Positions 14,759 to 22,403 of a stretch of 25,299 nucleotides of DNA are shown in pieces (the stretch's first letter is position 1; every line of letters starts with the position of its first letter). The translations under genes and the position numbers were made by a program. The DNA comes from Megamonas sp. UBA1796 (GTDB lineage Bacteria; Bacillota; Negativicutes; Selenomonadales; Selenomonadaceae). The stretch lies in the NCBI GenBank assembly GCA_002319795.1, contig DCFU01000035.1, forward strand, positions 1 through 25,299, read 5' to 3'. The notes below the pieces were generated by a model, which saw only the letters and a program-made list of their open reading frames with translations, searched no databases and was not told the origin of the DNA.

Positions 14759-16123
14759 GTGCGCAAGTTTTTTCTTTTGCTTTCAGGAATATTTTTTTGT
14801 TTGGTGATGGTTTCACCGGTTTGGGCGGCACCACCTGAGAAATCACAGCTGGAGCAGGCGCAGCTGGAGATGTTCTGCGCCTGGACGGATCTGGCTTCGT
14901 ATGATGACAGTATGGGACTTCTGGCGCGTTCACAGCTTGCGGCAAGCGGCTGGGAAGTACAGGGATTTAATGAAGTTACGGCAGCCGCTGATGCGAGATT
15001 TTATGCCATTAGCCGATTATCGCCGTCTACCGGGAAAAAAATCTACATTTTGGCAATCACCGGTACGGAAACCCAAAAAGATATCCAGGTAGATTTGAAA
15101 CTGGGCAAGGTGTATTTTGGCGGTACGTCACGGCAGGAATTTGCCGAGGCAGCACAACGGCAGAATCTTACAGCTGTGGATCCTATGGTGCATAAGGGCT
15201 TTGACGATTATACGCGCACGGCTTTTTTTACACGTGAATACGATGGGGGTACCTTTGGTGAGCATGTCCGCGATCTTTTGCTGGCTGCCCCGGATAGCAA
15301 ACTCTATATCACGGGGCATAGCCTGGGAGGTGCAGTGGCCACGCTGTTTTCTGCGCGTCTTGCGGCTATGGGCGTGCCGGAAAAGCAGCTGGAGGTTATC
15401 TCCTTTGGTGCGCCCGCTGTAGGGAATGCAGCATTTGCCCGTGTTTATGGGGATAAGATGCAGCTTGACCGCGTGGTTATTGAGGGCGATCTTGTCAAGA
15501 GCTTATTGCAGTCGCTGCCCAATGGTTATGCGCAGTTTGGGAACAAAAACGAATGGCGCCGTAATCGGAACTCAGAACGGTTTCATCACGATATGGTTCT
15601 TTATGCAGATGCAGCTGTACGGAATTTTTATGATTTGCAGCAAAGCCTGCGGGCGTCGCGCGCCGATACGCCGCTCTTTCGCGATCTTTCCGTAATGCAG
15701 GCAGCTGTGTATGTAGCTCCCTGCCGTTTTGCACTGGATGATAAAATAGCGGGTGATGAACCTTATATGAAGCATGTATTGCAGGACCGGTTGGCGGATC
15801 GCATTCAGGGTGTTGTATTTGACAGCAGCGGGACAAAGACACTTACGAAGCTTTGTGCGCTCGCCAGAGCAGCAGGCTGCAAGTATGTACTTATAGACCG
15901 TGTTTACGGTGAACGCATCCGGGATGTTCCATACAGCTTCCGTATGAGTTTGGAAGAAGAACTTTATAATACGGACGGAAAAATGTTATTTGTGCAGAGC
16001 AGTACAACCAATACAGATAATATGACGCCGCTGGGGGCGTTGTTCTATGTACAGGCATCGGTGCAGCAGGGACGGGAGCAGGCGTTGCTGTCTGATAAAA
16101 AGGAAGAGGGTGCTTCACGTTGA
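14759..16123 (+). CDS. Exported class 3 lipase-like protein with an extra C-terminal domain
   Basis: A 454-residue protein with a typical signal peptide (MRK, hydrophobic core, cut likely after VWA near residue 23), so it is exported. The lipase_3 fold is visible: ITGTET, the nucleophile elbow ITGHSLGGA (Ser188), SFGAPAVGN, a candidate Asp244 in EGDLVKSL and His276/277 in ERFHHDMVLY. The last 150 or so residues form a separate alpha/beta region (VVFDSSGTKTLTKLC through LFVQSST) that I do not recognise. GTG 14759 is chosen because AGGGAGG (14744-14750) lies 8 bp ahead of it; the GTG at 14750 overlaps that site. Its stop overlaps the start of the LevR-like gene (TTGA), so the two are translationally coupled. 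Substrate unknown. Confidence 0.85.
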   Translation: MRKFFLLLSGIFFCLVMVSPVWAAPPEKSQLEQAQLEMFCAWTDLASYDDSMGLLARSQLAASGWEVQGFNEVTAAADARFYAISRLSPSTGKKIYILAITGTETQKDIQVDLKLGKVYFGGTSRQEFAEAAQRQNLTAVDPMVHKGFDDYTRTAFFTREYDGGTFGEHVRDLLLAAPDSKLYITGHSLGGAVATLFSARLAAMGVPEKQLEVISFGAPAVGNAAFARVYGDKMQLDRVVIEGDLVKSLLQSLPNGYAQFGNKNEWRRNRNSERFHHDMVLYADAAVRNFYDLQQSLRASRADTPLFRDLSVMQAAVYVAPCRFALDDKIAGDEPYMKHVLQDRLADRIQGVVFDSSGTKTLTKLCALARAAGCKYVLIDRVYGERIRDVPYSFRMSLEEELYNTDGKMLFVQSSTTNTDNMTPLGALFYVQASVQQGREQALLSDKKEEGASR

Positions 16124-18909
16124 AGCGCATAGAAAGGATTTATGCATATATCCGTGAAAAATCAGCTGGGTATAAGCTGGATATGCTGCAGGGACGGGTG
16201 GGCATAGATGCCGGAGAAATCGCTGACGCGCTTGACATTATGCGGAATAATGTGAGCATGGAACTTAATAAGTTACATCGTCAGGACCGTATCGTAAAGA
16301 TATGCGGGCGTCCAGTACTTTATTTTGATAAGGCGGCACTGGAAGGGCTTTGTGGTGAATCCCTGGGACGAGGACCCTGCGAATACAATTCGCTTGAGGA
16401 ATGTGTGAAGGATACAGGTGCAGTCAATAAAGGGCCCTTTGACCGCCTTATTGGCGCAGATAAGAGCCTGAAAAAACAAGTAGAACAGGCTAAGGCGGCT
16501 ATACTTTATCCACCGGATGGCCTGCATACGCTCATTGTAGGCCAGACAGGTGCAGGCAAAACACTTTTTGCGCATATGATGTTCGAATATGGGAAGTCTA
16601 TGCATCGCTTTGCCGGAGATGCGCCGTTTGTGACCTTTAATTGCGCGGATTACTATAATAATCCACAGTTACTGATATCGCATGTTTTTGGACACATAAA
16701 GGGAGCCTTTACAGGTGCAGACATTGCAAAGGCTGGGCTGGTTGAGGCTGCAGACAATGGCGTGCTTTTTCTTGATGAGATTCATCGTTTACCACCGGAA
16801 GGTCAGGAAATGATTTTTTATTTCATCGACACGGGGACCTTTAACCGATTAGGCGAAACAGCGCGAAGCCGTCATGCGAATGTGCTTATTATCGGGGCAA
16901 CCACGGAAGATCCTAATTCCGTTCTTACCAAGACCTTTATGCGCCGCATACCGAATATCATTGCACTGCCTACGCTTTCCGAACGTTCGCTTGAAGAAAA
17001 GCTCGATATGATAAAACTATTGCTTACCGAAGAGGCACAGCGCATAAACAAGCCGGTACGTATCGGCGTTGAGTGCGTCAAAGCGCTCATTGGCAGCATA
17101 GGTGCTGGCAATGTAGGGCAGCTTAAATCGAATGTAAAACTATTGTGTGCCAGGGCGTTTTTAAATAGTATCGATAATCCGCAATATATAGAAATTGATT
17201 TTAAGTTTCTGCCTACAGTAATAAAAAACGGCCTGCTCACATTGAGTGCCAATCGGAAGGCACTTGCTGAGCTCACGAAATACATAAATGAGCCGCTGCG
17301 TATCATGCCGACGGGCGAGAAAAATGCTCTTATGCATGTAGATGAAAACGAGAAGGAATCATTCAATCTTTATGAAGTTGTTGAGGACAAGGTGAGGCTG
17401 CTGAAGGGCGGCGGCATTCGTGATGAGCTCATCAAACAGATTGTAGCTACGGATGTCAACGTCTATATTAAATCCTTCTACAATAAGCATAGGACATCGA
17501 TGTCAGCACGGGAACGCCTGCTCAAAATCGTAGATAAATCGCTGCTCGATTTTAGCGAGGAAATCGCTCTCTATGTGCAAAAAAGGATGAACCGGGGCTA
17601 CCGTGAGAGATTTCTGTATGCCTTCAGTCTGCACTTAAGCGCTTTTCTCAAGCGCATAAAGGCGAAGGATGAGGTTCCATATACGGAGATTGAGGGTGCA
17701 ATCCCGCGGGACTCTATTGCTTTTCAGGTAGCTTTGGAAATAAAAGCGATGATTGAGGAACATTATCATATCGAGATGCCACGCACGGAAATCGAGTATT
17801 TTGCCTTGTTGCTGGAATCCGTCGAGGATGAAGGCCTCGATGACAAGGTGATTATCCTCGTGGCGACGCATGGCAAGAGTACAGCGAGCTCCATGGTCGA
17901 GGTGGCGCAGAAATTGTTCAATACGAATGATACGAATGTCGTGGCTATTGATATGCCGTTGGAGGTTCGGCCGCAGGAGATACTCGAAAAGACGGTGGCA
18001 AAGCTAAGGGGACTCAACTATCAGCAGGGTGTGCTCATACTGGCAGATATGGGCTCACTATGCAATTTGGGAACGACGATTGCGGAACGCCTTAAGACAT
18101 TAGTACGCACCCTTGATATGGTTTCTACGCCGCTCATTTTAGAAGCTATGCGTAAGGCTGATATCACGGGGATGGATCTTAATAACATCTATGAGTCTTT
18201 GCTGAACTTCAAAGGCTATGAGAGTGTTGATTTTATCGAAACGGCAGAAACGGTCCGGGGTGGGGAGGCTATTGTCACGATATGTGCTTCCGGGCAGGGC
18301 GCTGCGGTTAAGCTCAAGGAAATCGTCGAGGAAATACTGCAGCGTATAACGAAGAACCATGTGGAGGTTATTCCGGTCGGGATGGAGCGCATGCAGGAGA
18401 CTATCAGAGAGCTCATGCAGACATATAAGGTCCTGGCAGCTGTAGGTACGGCCAAGCCGGATGCCGCCATTCCCTTTATCCCGCTGGAAAAGCTTATCGA
18501 GGGTGAGGGCGAGAGAATGCTGGCAGGACTTTTCCGCACAGAGGCGCGGCTGGCTCCGCGCGAACAAAAGAATGTTGTTGTACAGAAGCTGTGTGAGGAA
18601 TCCCTGCAAAAATTCCTTACGTATCTCAATCCGGCTAAGGTCATGGGTGTATTAATGGAATTTGACAGCGTATTGGAACGAAAGCTCGGGAAGATATTCA
18701 GCAATCCCATCCGTATTCGTCTGATTGTGCATTGTGGCTGTGCCTTAGAAAGAATTGTCACTGGCAGCCCGCTGGTCTATAAAGGTGATAAGGAAAAAAT
18801 TGATGTACAAAAGATCGAAGCACTGAAAGAAGCGGCGGGTGTATTTGAAAAAAGCCTGAACTTCAGGCTGAATGAAGACGAATTTTATTATATGGCAGAT
18901 ATGATTTAA
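16120..18909 (+). CDS. LevR-type sigma-54 activator with PRD and PTS-like domains
   Basis: A 929-residue PTS-controlled activator. In order: an N-terminal winged helix (about 1-65), an AAA+ domain (105-345) with Walker A GQTGAGKT (141-148), the sigma-54 contact motif GAFTGA (195-200) and Walker B VLFLDEI (215-221), PRD1 (about 455-570, His505), an EIIA-Man domain (575-700, His584 in VATHGK), an EIIB-Gat-like domain (715-790, Cys722) and PRD2 (815-929, His871). This matches LevR/ManR order. Family knowledge: phosphorylation by HPr or EIIB on the PRD/EIIA histidines tunes activity to sugar supply. The start is TTG, overlapping the lipase stop, with GGAAGAGGG about 9 bp ahead. The likely target is the sigma-54 promoter at 21367-21382. 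Confidence 0.95.
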   Translation: MKRIERIYAYIREKSAGYKLDMLQGRVGIDAGEIADALDIMRNNVSMELNKLHRQDRIVKICGRPVLYFDKAALEGLCGESLGRGPCEYNSLEECVKDTGAVNKGPFDRLIGADKSLKKQVEQAKAAILYPPDGLHTLIVGQTGAGKTLFAHMMFEYGKSMHRFAGDAPFVTFNCADYYNNPQLLISHVFGHIKGAFTGADIAKAGLVEAADNGVLFLDEIHRLPPEGQEMIFYFIDTGTFNRLGETARSRHANVLIIGATTEDPNSVLTKTFMRRIPNIIALPTLSERSLEEKLDMIKLLLTEEAQRINKPVRIGVECVKALIGSIGAGNVGQLKSNVKLLCARAFLNSIDNPQYIEIDFKFLPTVIKNGLLTLSANRKALAELTKYINEPLRIMPTGEKNALMHVDENEKESFNLYEVVEDKVRLLKGGGIRDELIKQIVATDVNVYIKSFYNKHRTSMSARERLLKIVDKSLLDFSEEIALYVQKRMNRGYRERFLYAFSLHLSAFLKRIKAKDEVPYTEIEGAIPRDSIAFQVALEIKAMIEEHYHIEMPRTEIEYFALLLESVEDEGLDDKVIILVATHGKSTASSMVEVAQKLFNTNDTNVVAIDMPLEVRPQEILEKTVAKLRGLNYQQGVLILADMGSLCNLGTTIAERLKTLVRTLDMVSTPLILEAMRKADITGMDLNNIYESLLNFKGYESVDFIETAETVRGGEAIVTICASGQGAAVKLKEIVEEILQRITKNHVEVIPVGMERMQETIRELMQTYKVLAAVGTAKPDAAIPFIPLEKLIEGEGERMLAGLFRTEARLAPREQKNVVVQKLCEESLQKFLTYLNPAKVMGVLMEFDSVLERKLGKIFSNPIRIRLIVHCGCALERIVTGSPLVYKGDKEKIDVQKIEALKEAAGVFEKSLNFRLNEDEFYYMADMI

Positions 18910-19174
18910 AAGCGTCACAGAGTCCAATGTTTTTATCAAAATAAACGTATCCTATGGGCAAACAGAAATTGCAGTGAAATTTATCTTCAATATTTTTCTT
19001 AGTTTGTTTTAGCAGCTTCCTTCAGAAAAAATGTTTAATCTATATATAATATTTATAGATAAGTATAAGATTTCTTTAGATAATATATGGAATAGGCAGG
19101 ATTTTATGGGAATAACACGAAAAAAGATAAATGGTAAAACAAATATTCGGAAAAATATATAAAGGGGGATAAAA
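18910..19174. other. AT-rich gap before the chemoreceptor gene
   Basis: No gene or terminator is evident. A TATAAT (19045-19050) sits in the loop of a 7-bp inverted repeat (ATCTATA 19038-19044, TATAGAT 19054-19060) and may be the -10 of the chemoreceptor promoter, but no convincing -35 is present. The AT content is well above that of the neighbouring genes. Confidence 0.4.
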
Positions 19175-20896
19175 ATGCAGTGGATGTCAAATATACGCAT
19201 GGCGTATAAAATTTTTTGTTTAGTTTTGGTTGCGGCAATCGGGATGGGGGTTATTTCTTATACAGGCTATTTCTATCTAGCGAAGTCGTCGCAGAATATG
19301 GATGTTATGGTGCATGAAAAAATGCCGGCCAAGGAATATCTGAGCAATGAAAATGTTGAAGTACGCAAGGTTCAGGCCAGCATGCTGGAGGCAATTTCTG
19401 CGAAGGACCTGGCAAGGCGGGCAAAAATGAAAAATGATCTGGAACAGGTTTATGCCGTAGAATATAATACTATCTGGCAGCAGTATCTGGCGGTATCGCA
19501 GAATGTTCCGGAAGCGATGCAGCTTGTACCGGAGGCAGAAGCTGGCTGGAAGGCATATCAAAAAACAGCGGCAGAGGTAATTGATCTTACGATACAGGGA
19601 AACATTGAGCAGGCAATCGTATTATATAGTACAGTCGGTATTAAAAATTTAAATAGCTTAAAAAATACACTGGCGTATCTGAAAGAAATTTGTGATAACA
19701 ACGTAACAGAAATGGATGGACAAACAAAAAATGATAGCAGTGCAGCAAATAAAACAATGCTTTTAATCACTGGCATAGCATTTTTGCTGCTGCTGGGTGC
19801 CGCGGCATTTATTGTCAGAGAAATCAGCCATACACTGCGGTCCATGACGCTTGCCTGTAATGAATTACAACAGGGAAATTTCCGGGAGCAGGAGCGTACC
19901 TTGCTCCGTGGTGATGAATTTGGTGAAATGGCAGATTCCTTAGTAAAAGTAAGAACGGATCTGCGAAATTTATTGCGGAATATACATAGTTCGGCAGAAC
20001 AGCTGGCGGCATCGTCTGAACAGCTTACGGCAAGTTCCGGCCAGGCAGCCAGTGCGGCGACACAAGCCGCGGGAGCGGTGACACAGGCAGCAGATGCCGC
20101 AGTACGTCAACAGGAAGCGGTGGATACCAGTACACAGGCTGTAGAAAAAGTAAATCATACGGTAAAGGAAATCGAAACCAATGCGCAACAAGTTGCACAA
20201 AATTCAGAGGCTGCGGCGGCGAAAGCCGAACAGGGAAATACTTCCGTTGATGAAGTGGTCGGAAAGATGAAGGCTGCAGAAACTACGGTGCAGAGCTCTG
20301 CAGCCTTAGTGGAACGCCTGGGAGAACGTTCACAGGAAATTGGGCAGATTGTCGATACGATTTCAGGAATTGCCGGACAAACGAATCTTTTAGCCTTGAA
20401 TGCGGCAATTGAAGCAGCCAGAGCTGGCGAACTTGGTCGTGGATTTGCGGTGGTTGCAGAGGAAGTAAGAAAATTAGCGGAACAGTCACAGGAAGCCGCA
20501 CAAAAAATTTCCGAACTGATTATGACGATTCAGCAGGATACCGCTGAAGCGGTGGATTCTATGCGACAGGGACGAAATGGTGTAGTGAGCGGAGCGAAAT
20601 CCGTGGAAGGTCTGCGAATACAATTTGCTGAAATTGCCGGACTGGTCAATGGAGTTTCAGCAGAAATAAAAGGCATAGCCTCAGCTATGCAGGGAGCAGC
20701 AGCAGATGCCGGACAGATTACTACGGCGGTGCAGAAGATTGATCGTCACAGCCATACGGTAGCAAAGGAAATGCAAACGGTATCATCAACGACAGAGGAA
20801 GAATCGGCGTCGGCAGAAGAAATTGCGTCAGCAAGTGAAGCTTTGTCTAAATTGGCGCAGGAACTGCAAAATTCGGTAAAAATTTTTAAGATATGA
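19175..20896 (+). CDS. Methyl-accepting chemotaxis protein
   Basis: A 573-residue chemoreceptor: membrane helix 1 (about 11-33), a periplasmic four-helix-bundle-type sensor (about 35-190), helix 2 (194-215), HAMP (216-270) and a long Ala/Gln/Ser-rich coiled coil. The signalling tip is at about 385-440, with the conserved GQIVDTISGIAGQTNLLALN followed by AIEAARAGELGRGFAVVAEEVRKLAEQS. It would pass ligand state to CheA/CheW in a motile cell. There is no CheR-docking pentapeptide at the C-terminus. AAAGGGGG precedes the ATG by 6 bp. It lies between the LevR-type regulator and the PTS operon; a sugar-sensing role is suggestive but unproven. Confidence 0.95.
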   Translation: MQWMSNIRMAYKIFCLVLVAAIGMGVISYTGYFYLAKSSQNMDVMVHEKMPAKEYLSNENVEVRKVQASMLEAISAKDLARRAKMKNDLEQVYAVEYNTIWQQYLAVSQNVPEAMQLVPEAEAGWKAYQKTAAEVIDLTIQGNIEQAIVLYSTVGIKNLNSLKNTLAYLKEICDNNVTEMDGQTKNDSSAANKTMLLITGIAFLLLLGAAAFIVREISHTLRSMTLACNELQQGNFREQERTLLRGDEFGEMADSLVKVRTDLRNLLRNIHSSAEQLAASSEQLTASSGQAASAATQAAGAVTQAADAAVRQQEAVDTSTQAVEKVNHTVKEIETNAQQVAQNSEAAAAKAEQGNTSVDEVVGKMKAAETTVQSSAALVERLGERSQEIGQIVDTISGIAGQTNLLALNAAIEAARAGELGRGFAVVAEEVRKLAEQSQEAAQKISELIMTIQQDTAEAVDSMRQGRNGVVSGAKSVEGLRIQFAEIAGLVNGVSAEIKGIASAMQGAAADAGQITTAVQKIDRHSHTVAKEMQTVSSTTEEESASAEEIASASEALSKLAQELQNSVKIFKI

Positions 20897-21192
20897 TTTT
20901 AATATATATGCGTGTTGTTACATGATAAGTGTATTAATTCATTTCCGCAGTGTATTGAAAGAACGTATGGAAAAACGTGTAGTAATTCCATACGTATCCG
21001 GTGCCTGGCAGCTTTGAATCTGCAGGGATTATAACTGACAGTCCAGTTGCTCTAAAAACAACAAGAGAAAAACCATACACAAAAGCCTGTAAGACGAAAG
21101 AAAACGGGCAGATTTATGCGAAAAGGAGTTTGCATTTCAAATGATATTAGGGCGGAGTTCATTCTACTGTTGATAGAACTTGAATAATCAGG
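20897..21192. other. Non-coding stretch after the chemoreceptor gene
   Basis: No convincing gene. A 10-bp stem (20963-20972 with 20986-20995, 13-nt loop, no T-run) overlaps a 16-codon frame (20967-21017) that lacks a good ribosome site. Two AGTGTATT octamers occur at 20928-20935 and 20949-20956. The rest could be the 3' untranslated part of the chemoreceptor mRNA, a small RNA or a decayed gene; sequence alone does not decide. Confidence 0.4.
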
Positions 21193-21229
21193 AATACACT
21201 ATGGCACGTTTTGCTATAGTGTATTTTTT
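21193..21229 (+). terminator. Intrinsic terminator ahead of the PTS promoter
   Basis: A 14-bp stem (21193-21206 with 21212-21225, one G-T pair) around a CGTTT loop, followed by a T-run to 21229. The nearest upstream gene ends almost 300 bp earlier. It insulates the sigma-54 promoter from upstream transcription. Confidence 0.9.
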
Positions 21230-21282
21230 ATGCAATTTTTCAGATAATTTTATAGAGTATTAAGATTATCAATAAACCGTAT

Positions 21283-21305
21283 CACTTTCACTATAAGTGT
21301 ATTAA
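21283..21305. promoter_or_regulatory. Candidate upstream activator site for the LevR-like protein
   Basis: CACTT-N7-AAGTG (21283-21299) encloses a tighter palindrome CACT-ATA-AGTG (21289-21299). It overlaps the 13-mer ATAAGTGTATTAA (21293-21305) that is repeated at 20925-20937. It centres near -99 relative to the predicted sigma-54 start site, a normal enhancer distance. Binding is inferred. Confidence 0.45.
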
Positions 21306-21366
21306 AAAACGAAAAAACTATTGGTATATAGGCCAAAAATAAGGGGTTGCTTTTGATACACAAAGT

Positions 21367-21382
21367 TGGCACATGTTTTGCA
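21367..21382 (+). promoter_or_regulatory. Sigma-54 (-24/-12) promoter of the PTS operon
   Basis: TGGCACA-TGTT-TTGCA fits the sigma-54 consensus TGGCACG-N4-TTGCW with one mismatch and exact spacing between the GG and GC pairs. The start would fall near 21392, about 33 nt before the EIIA ATG, with AGGAGG (21411-21416) in between. Confidence 0.88.
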
Positions 21383-21424
21383 TTATATATGGATGTAAGC
21401 TGATTCAATAAGGAGGATAATGAA

Positions 21425-21856
21425 ATGTTCGCTATAATAGTTGGCACACACGGAAAATTTTCAGAAGAACTTATAAAAACCTGCGAAATGATCTGTGGAG
21501 CAACAAAGAATGTCAAGACGGTGACGCTGATTCCTGGTGAGGGGCCGGATGATATCGTCGGGAAATATAAGGACGCAATTGCGCATATGGATACAGATGG
21601 ACGGGTGCTTTTCCTGAATGATTTATTCGGGGGAAGTCCCTATAATGCGGCCTGCCGTCTGGTGATTGAGAATGAACAATATGGAATCGTGACGGGTGTG
21701 AATCTGCCGATGCTCATCGAGATGGTAAGTGTGCAGATGACAGATGAGGAAACGGACATCAAGGGACTTATGGAAAAGGCTATCAAAGCCGGACAGGCTG
21801 GGATACAGACATTTCATGCGAGTGCAATCGCAGAGGAAGCGGAGGATGATTTATAA
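21425..21856 (+). CDS. PTS mannose-family EIIA component
   Basis: A 143-residue cytosolic phosphocarrier. It has the EIIA-Man fold with the phospho-accepting His9 in VGTHGKF, the LNDLFGGSP motif and TGVNLPML. It receives phosphate from HPr and passes it to EIIB. It is a separate polypeptide, as in the Bacillus lev operon and unlike the fused E. coli IIAB. A strong AGGAGG precedes the ATG. It is the first gene of the sigma-54-driven operon, and its stop overlaps the EIIB start by one base (TAATG). Specificity (mannose, fructose, sorbose or other) cannot be read from the sequence. Confidence 0.96.
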   Translation: MFAIIVGTHGKFSEELIKTCEMICGATKNVKTVTLIPGEGPDDIVGKYKDAIAHMDTDGRVLFLNDLFGGSPYNAACRLVIENEQYGIVTGVNLPMLIEMVSVQMTDEETDIKGLMEKAIKAGQAGIQTFHASAIAEEAEDDL

Positions 21857-22332
21857 TGAACATTGTATTAGCAAGAATCGATGACCGTCTTATTCACGGT
21901 CAGGTAGCAACGGTATGGTCCAAGAGCACGGGGTGCCAGCGCATTATTGTCTGCGATGATGAAGTTGCGGCCGACAGTATTCGCTCGACATTACTCAAGC
22001 AGGTAGCGCCTCCGGGCATCAAATCCCACGTTGTCGATGTAGATAAGGCCGTGCGCGTTTACAACAACCCGAAATACGCAGAGGATAAATGCATGTTGCT
22101 CTTTACGAACCCGACCAGTGTATTGCGCCTGGTTAATGCGGGCGTACCTATCACCAGCATCAATATCGGCGGTATGAGCTTCAAGGAGGGCAAGCATCAG
22201 ATCACGGGTGCGGTTTCTGTCAATGATGAGGACATCGCGGCCTTTAAGTCCCTGAATGAAAAGGGCATTGAGCTCGAGATACGCAAAGTGGATTCGGATA
22301 AAAAGGTCATGCTCATGGATGTTTTGAAATAA
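21856..22332 (+). CDS. PTS mannose-family EIIB component
   Basis: A 158-residue cytosolic phosphotransferase with the phospho-accepting His14 in the signature RIDDRLIHGQV. It takes phosphate from EIIA and phosphorylates the sugar as it passes through EIIC/EIID. The length is normal. In LevR systems the EIIB protein also phosphorylates the activator to restrain it when sugar is absent, so this one may feed back on the regulator at 16120-18909. Its ATG shares one base with the EIIA stop. It is followed by a 71-bp gap with a stem-loop before EIIC. Confidence 0.96.
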   Translation: MNIVLARIDDRLIHGQVATVWSKSTGCQRIIVCDDEVAADSIRSTLLKQVAPPGIKSHVVDVDKAVRVYNNPKYAEDKCMLLFTNPTSVLRLVNAGVPITSINIGGMSFKEGKHQITGAVSVNDEDIAAFKSLNEKGIELEIRKVDSDKKVMLMDVLK

Positions 22333-22340
22333 GTTGGTTA

Positions 22341-22368
22341 CAGACTCCTGGTCTCTGTCAGGGGACTG
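22341..22368 (+). promoter_or_regulatory. Intercistronic stem-loop between EIIB and EIIC
   Basis: A 10-bp stem (22341-22350 with 22359-22368, one mismatch, one G-T pair) around an 8-nt loop, followed by an AT-rich stretch without a clean T-run. It is a possible mRNA processing or stability element that separates expression of the soluble and membrane components. Confidence 0.4.
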
Positions 22369-22403
22369 AAAAATCATAATTTTTTAAAATGGAGGGAAAT
22401 AAT

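Noticed and set aside
18945..18990. GGGCAAAC string before the chemoreceptor gene, reminiscent of a c-di-GMP (GEMM) riboswitch core
   Set aside because: The flanking hairpins and the downstream GCAAAGCC-like segment needed for the fold are not visible.
20967..21120. Possible decayed gene (16-codon frame and short open stretches downstream)
   Set aside because: The frames are short and interrupted, have no ribosome site and match no family I recognise. Kept only as a non-coding stretch.
21202..21215. A second sigma-54-like string, TGGCACG followed by TTGC
   Set aside because: The gap between the two elements is 2 bp too short, and the sequence is explained as the apex of the terminator stem.
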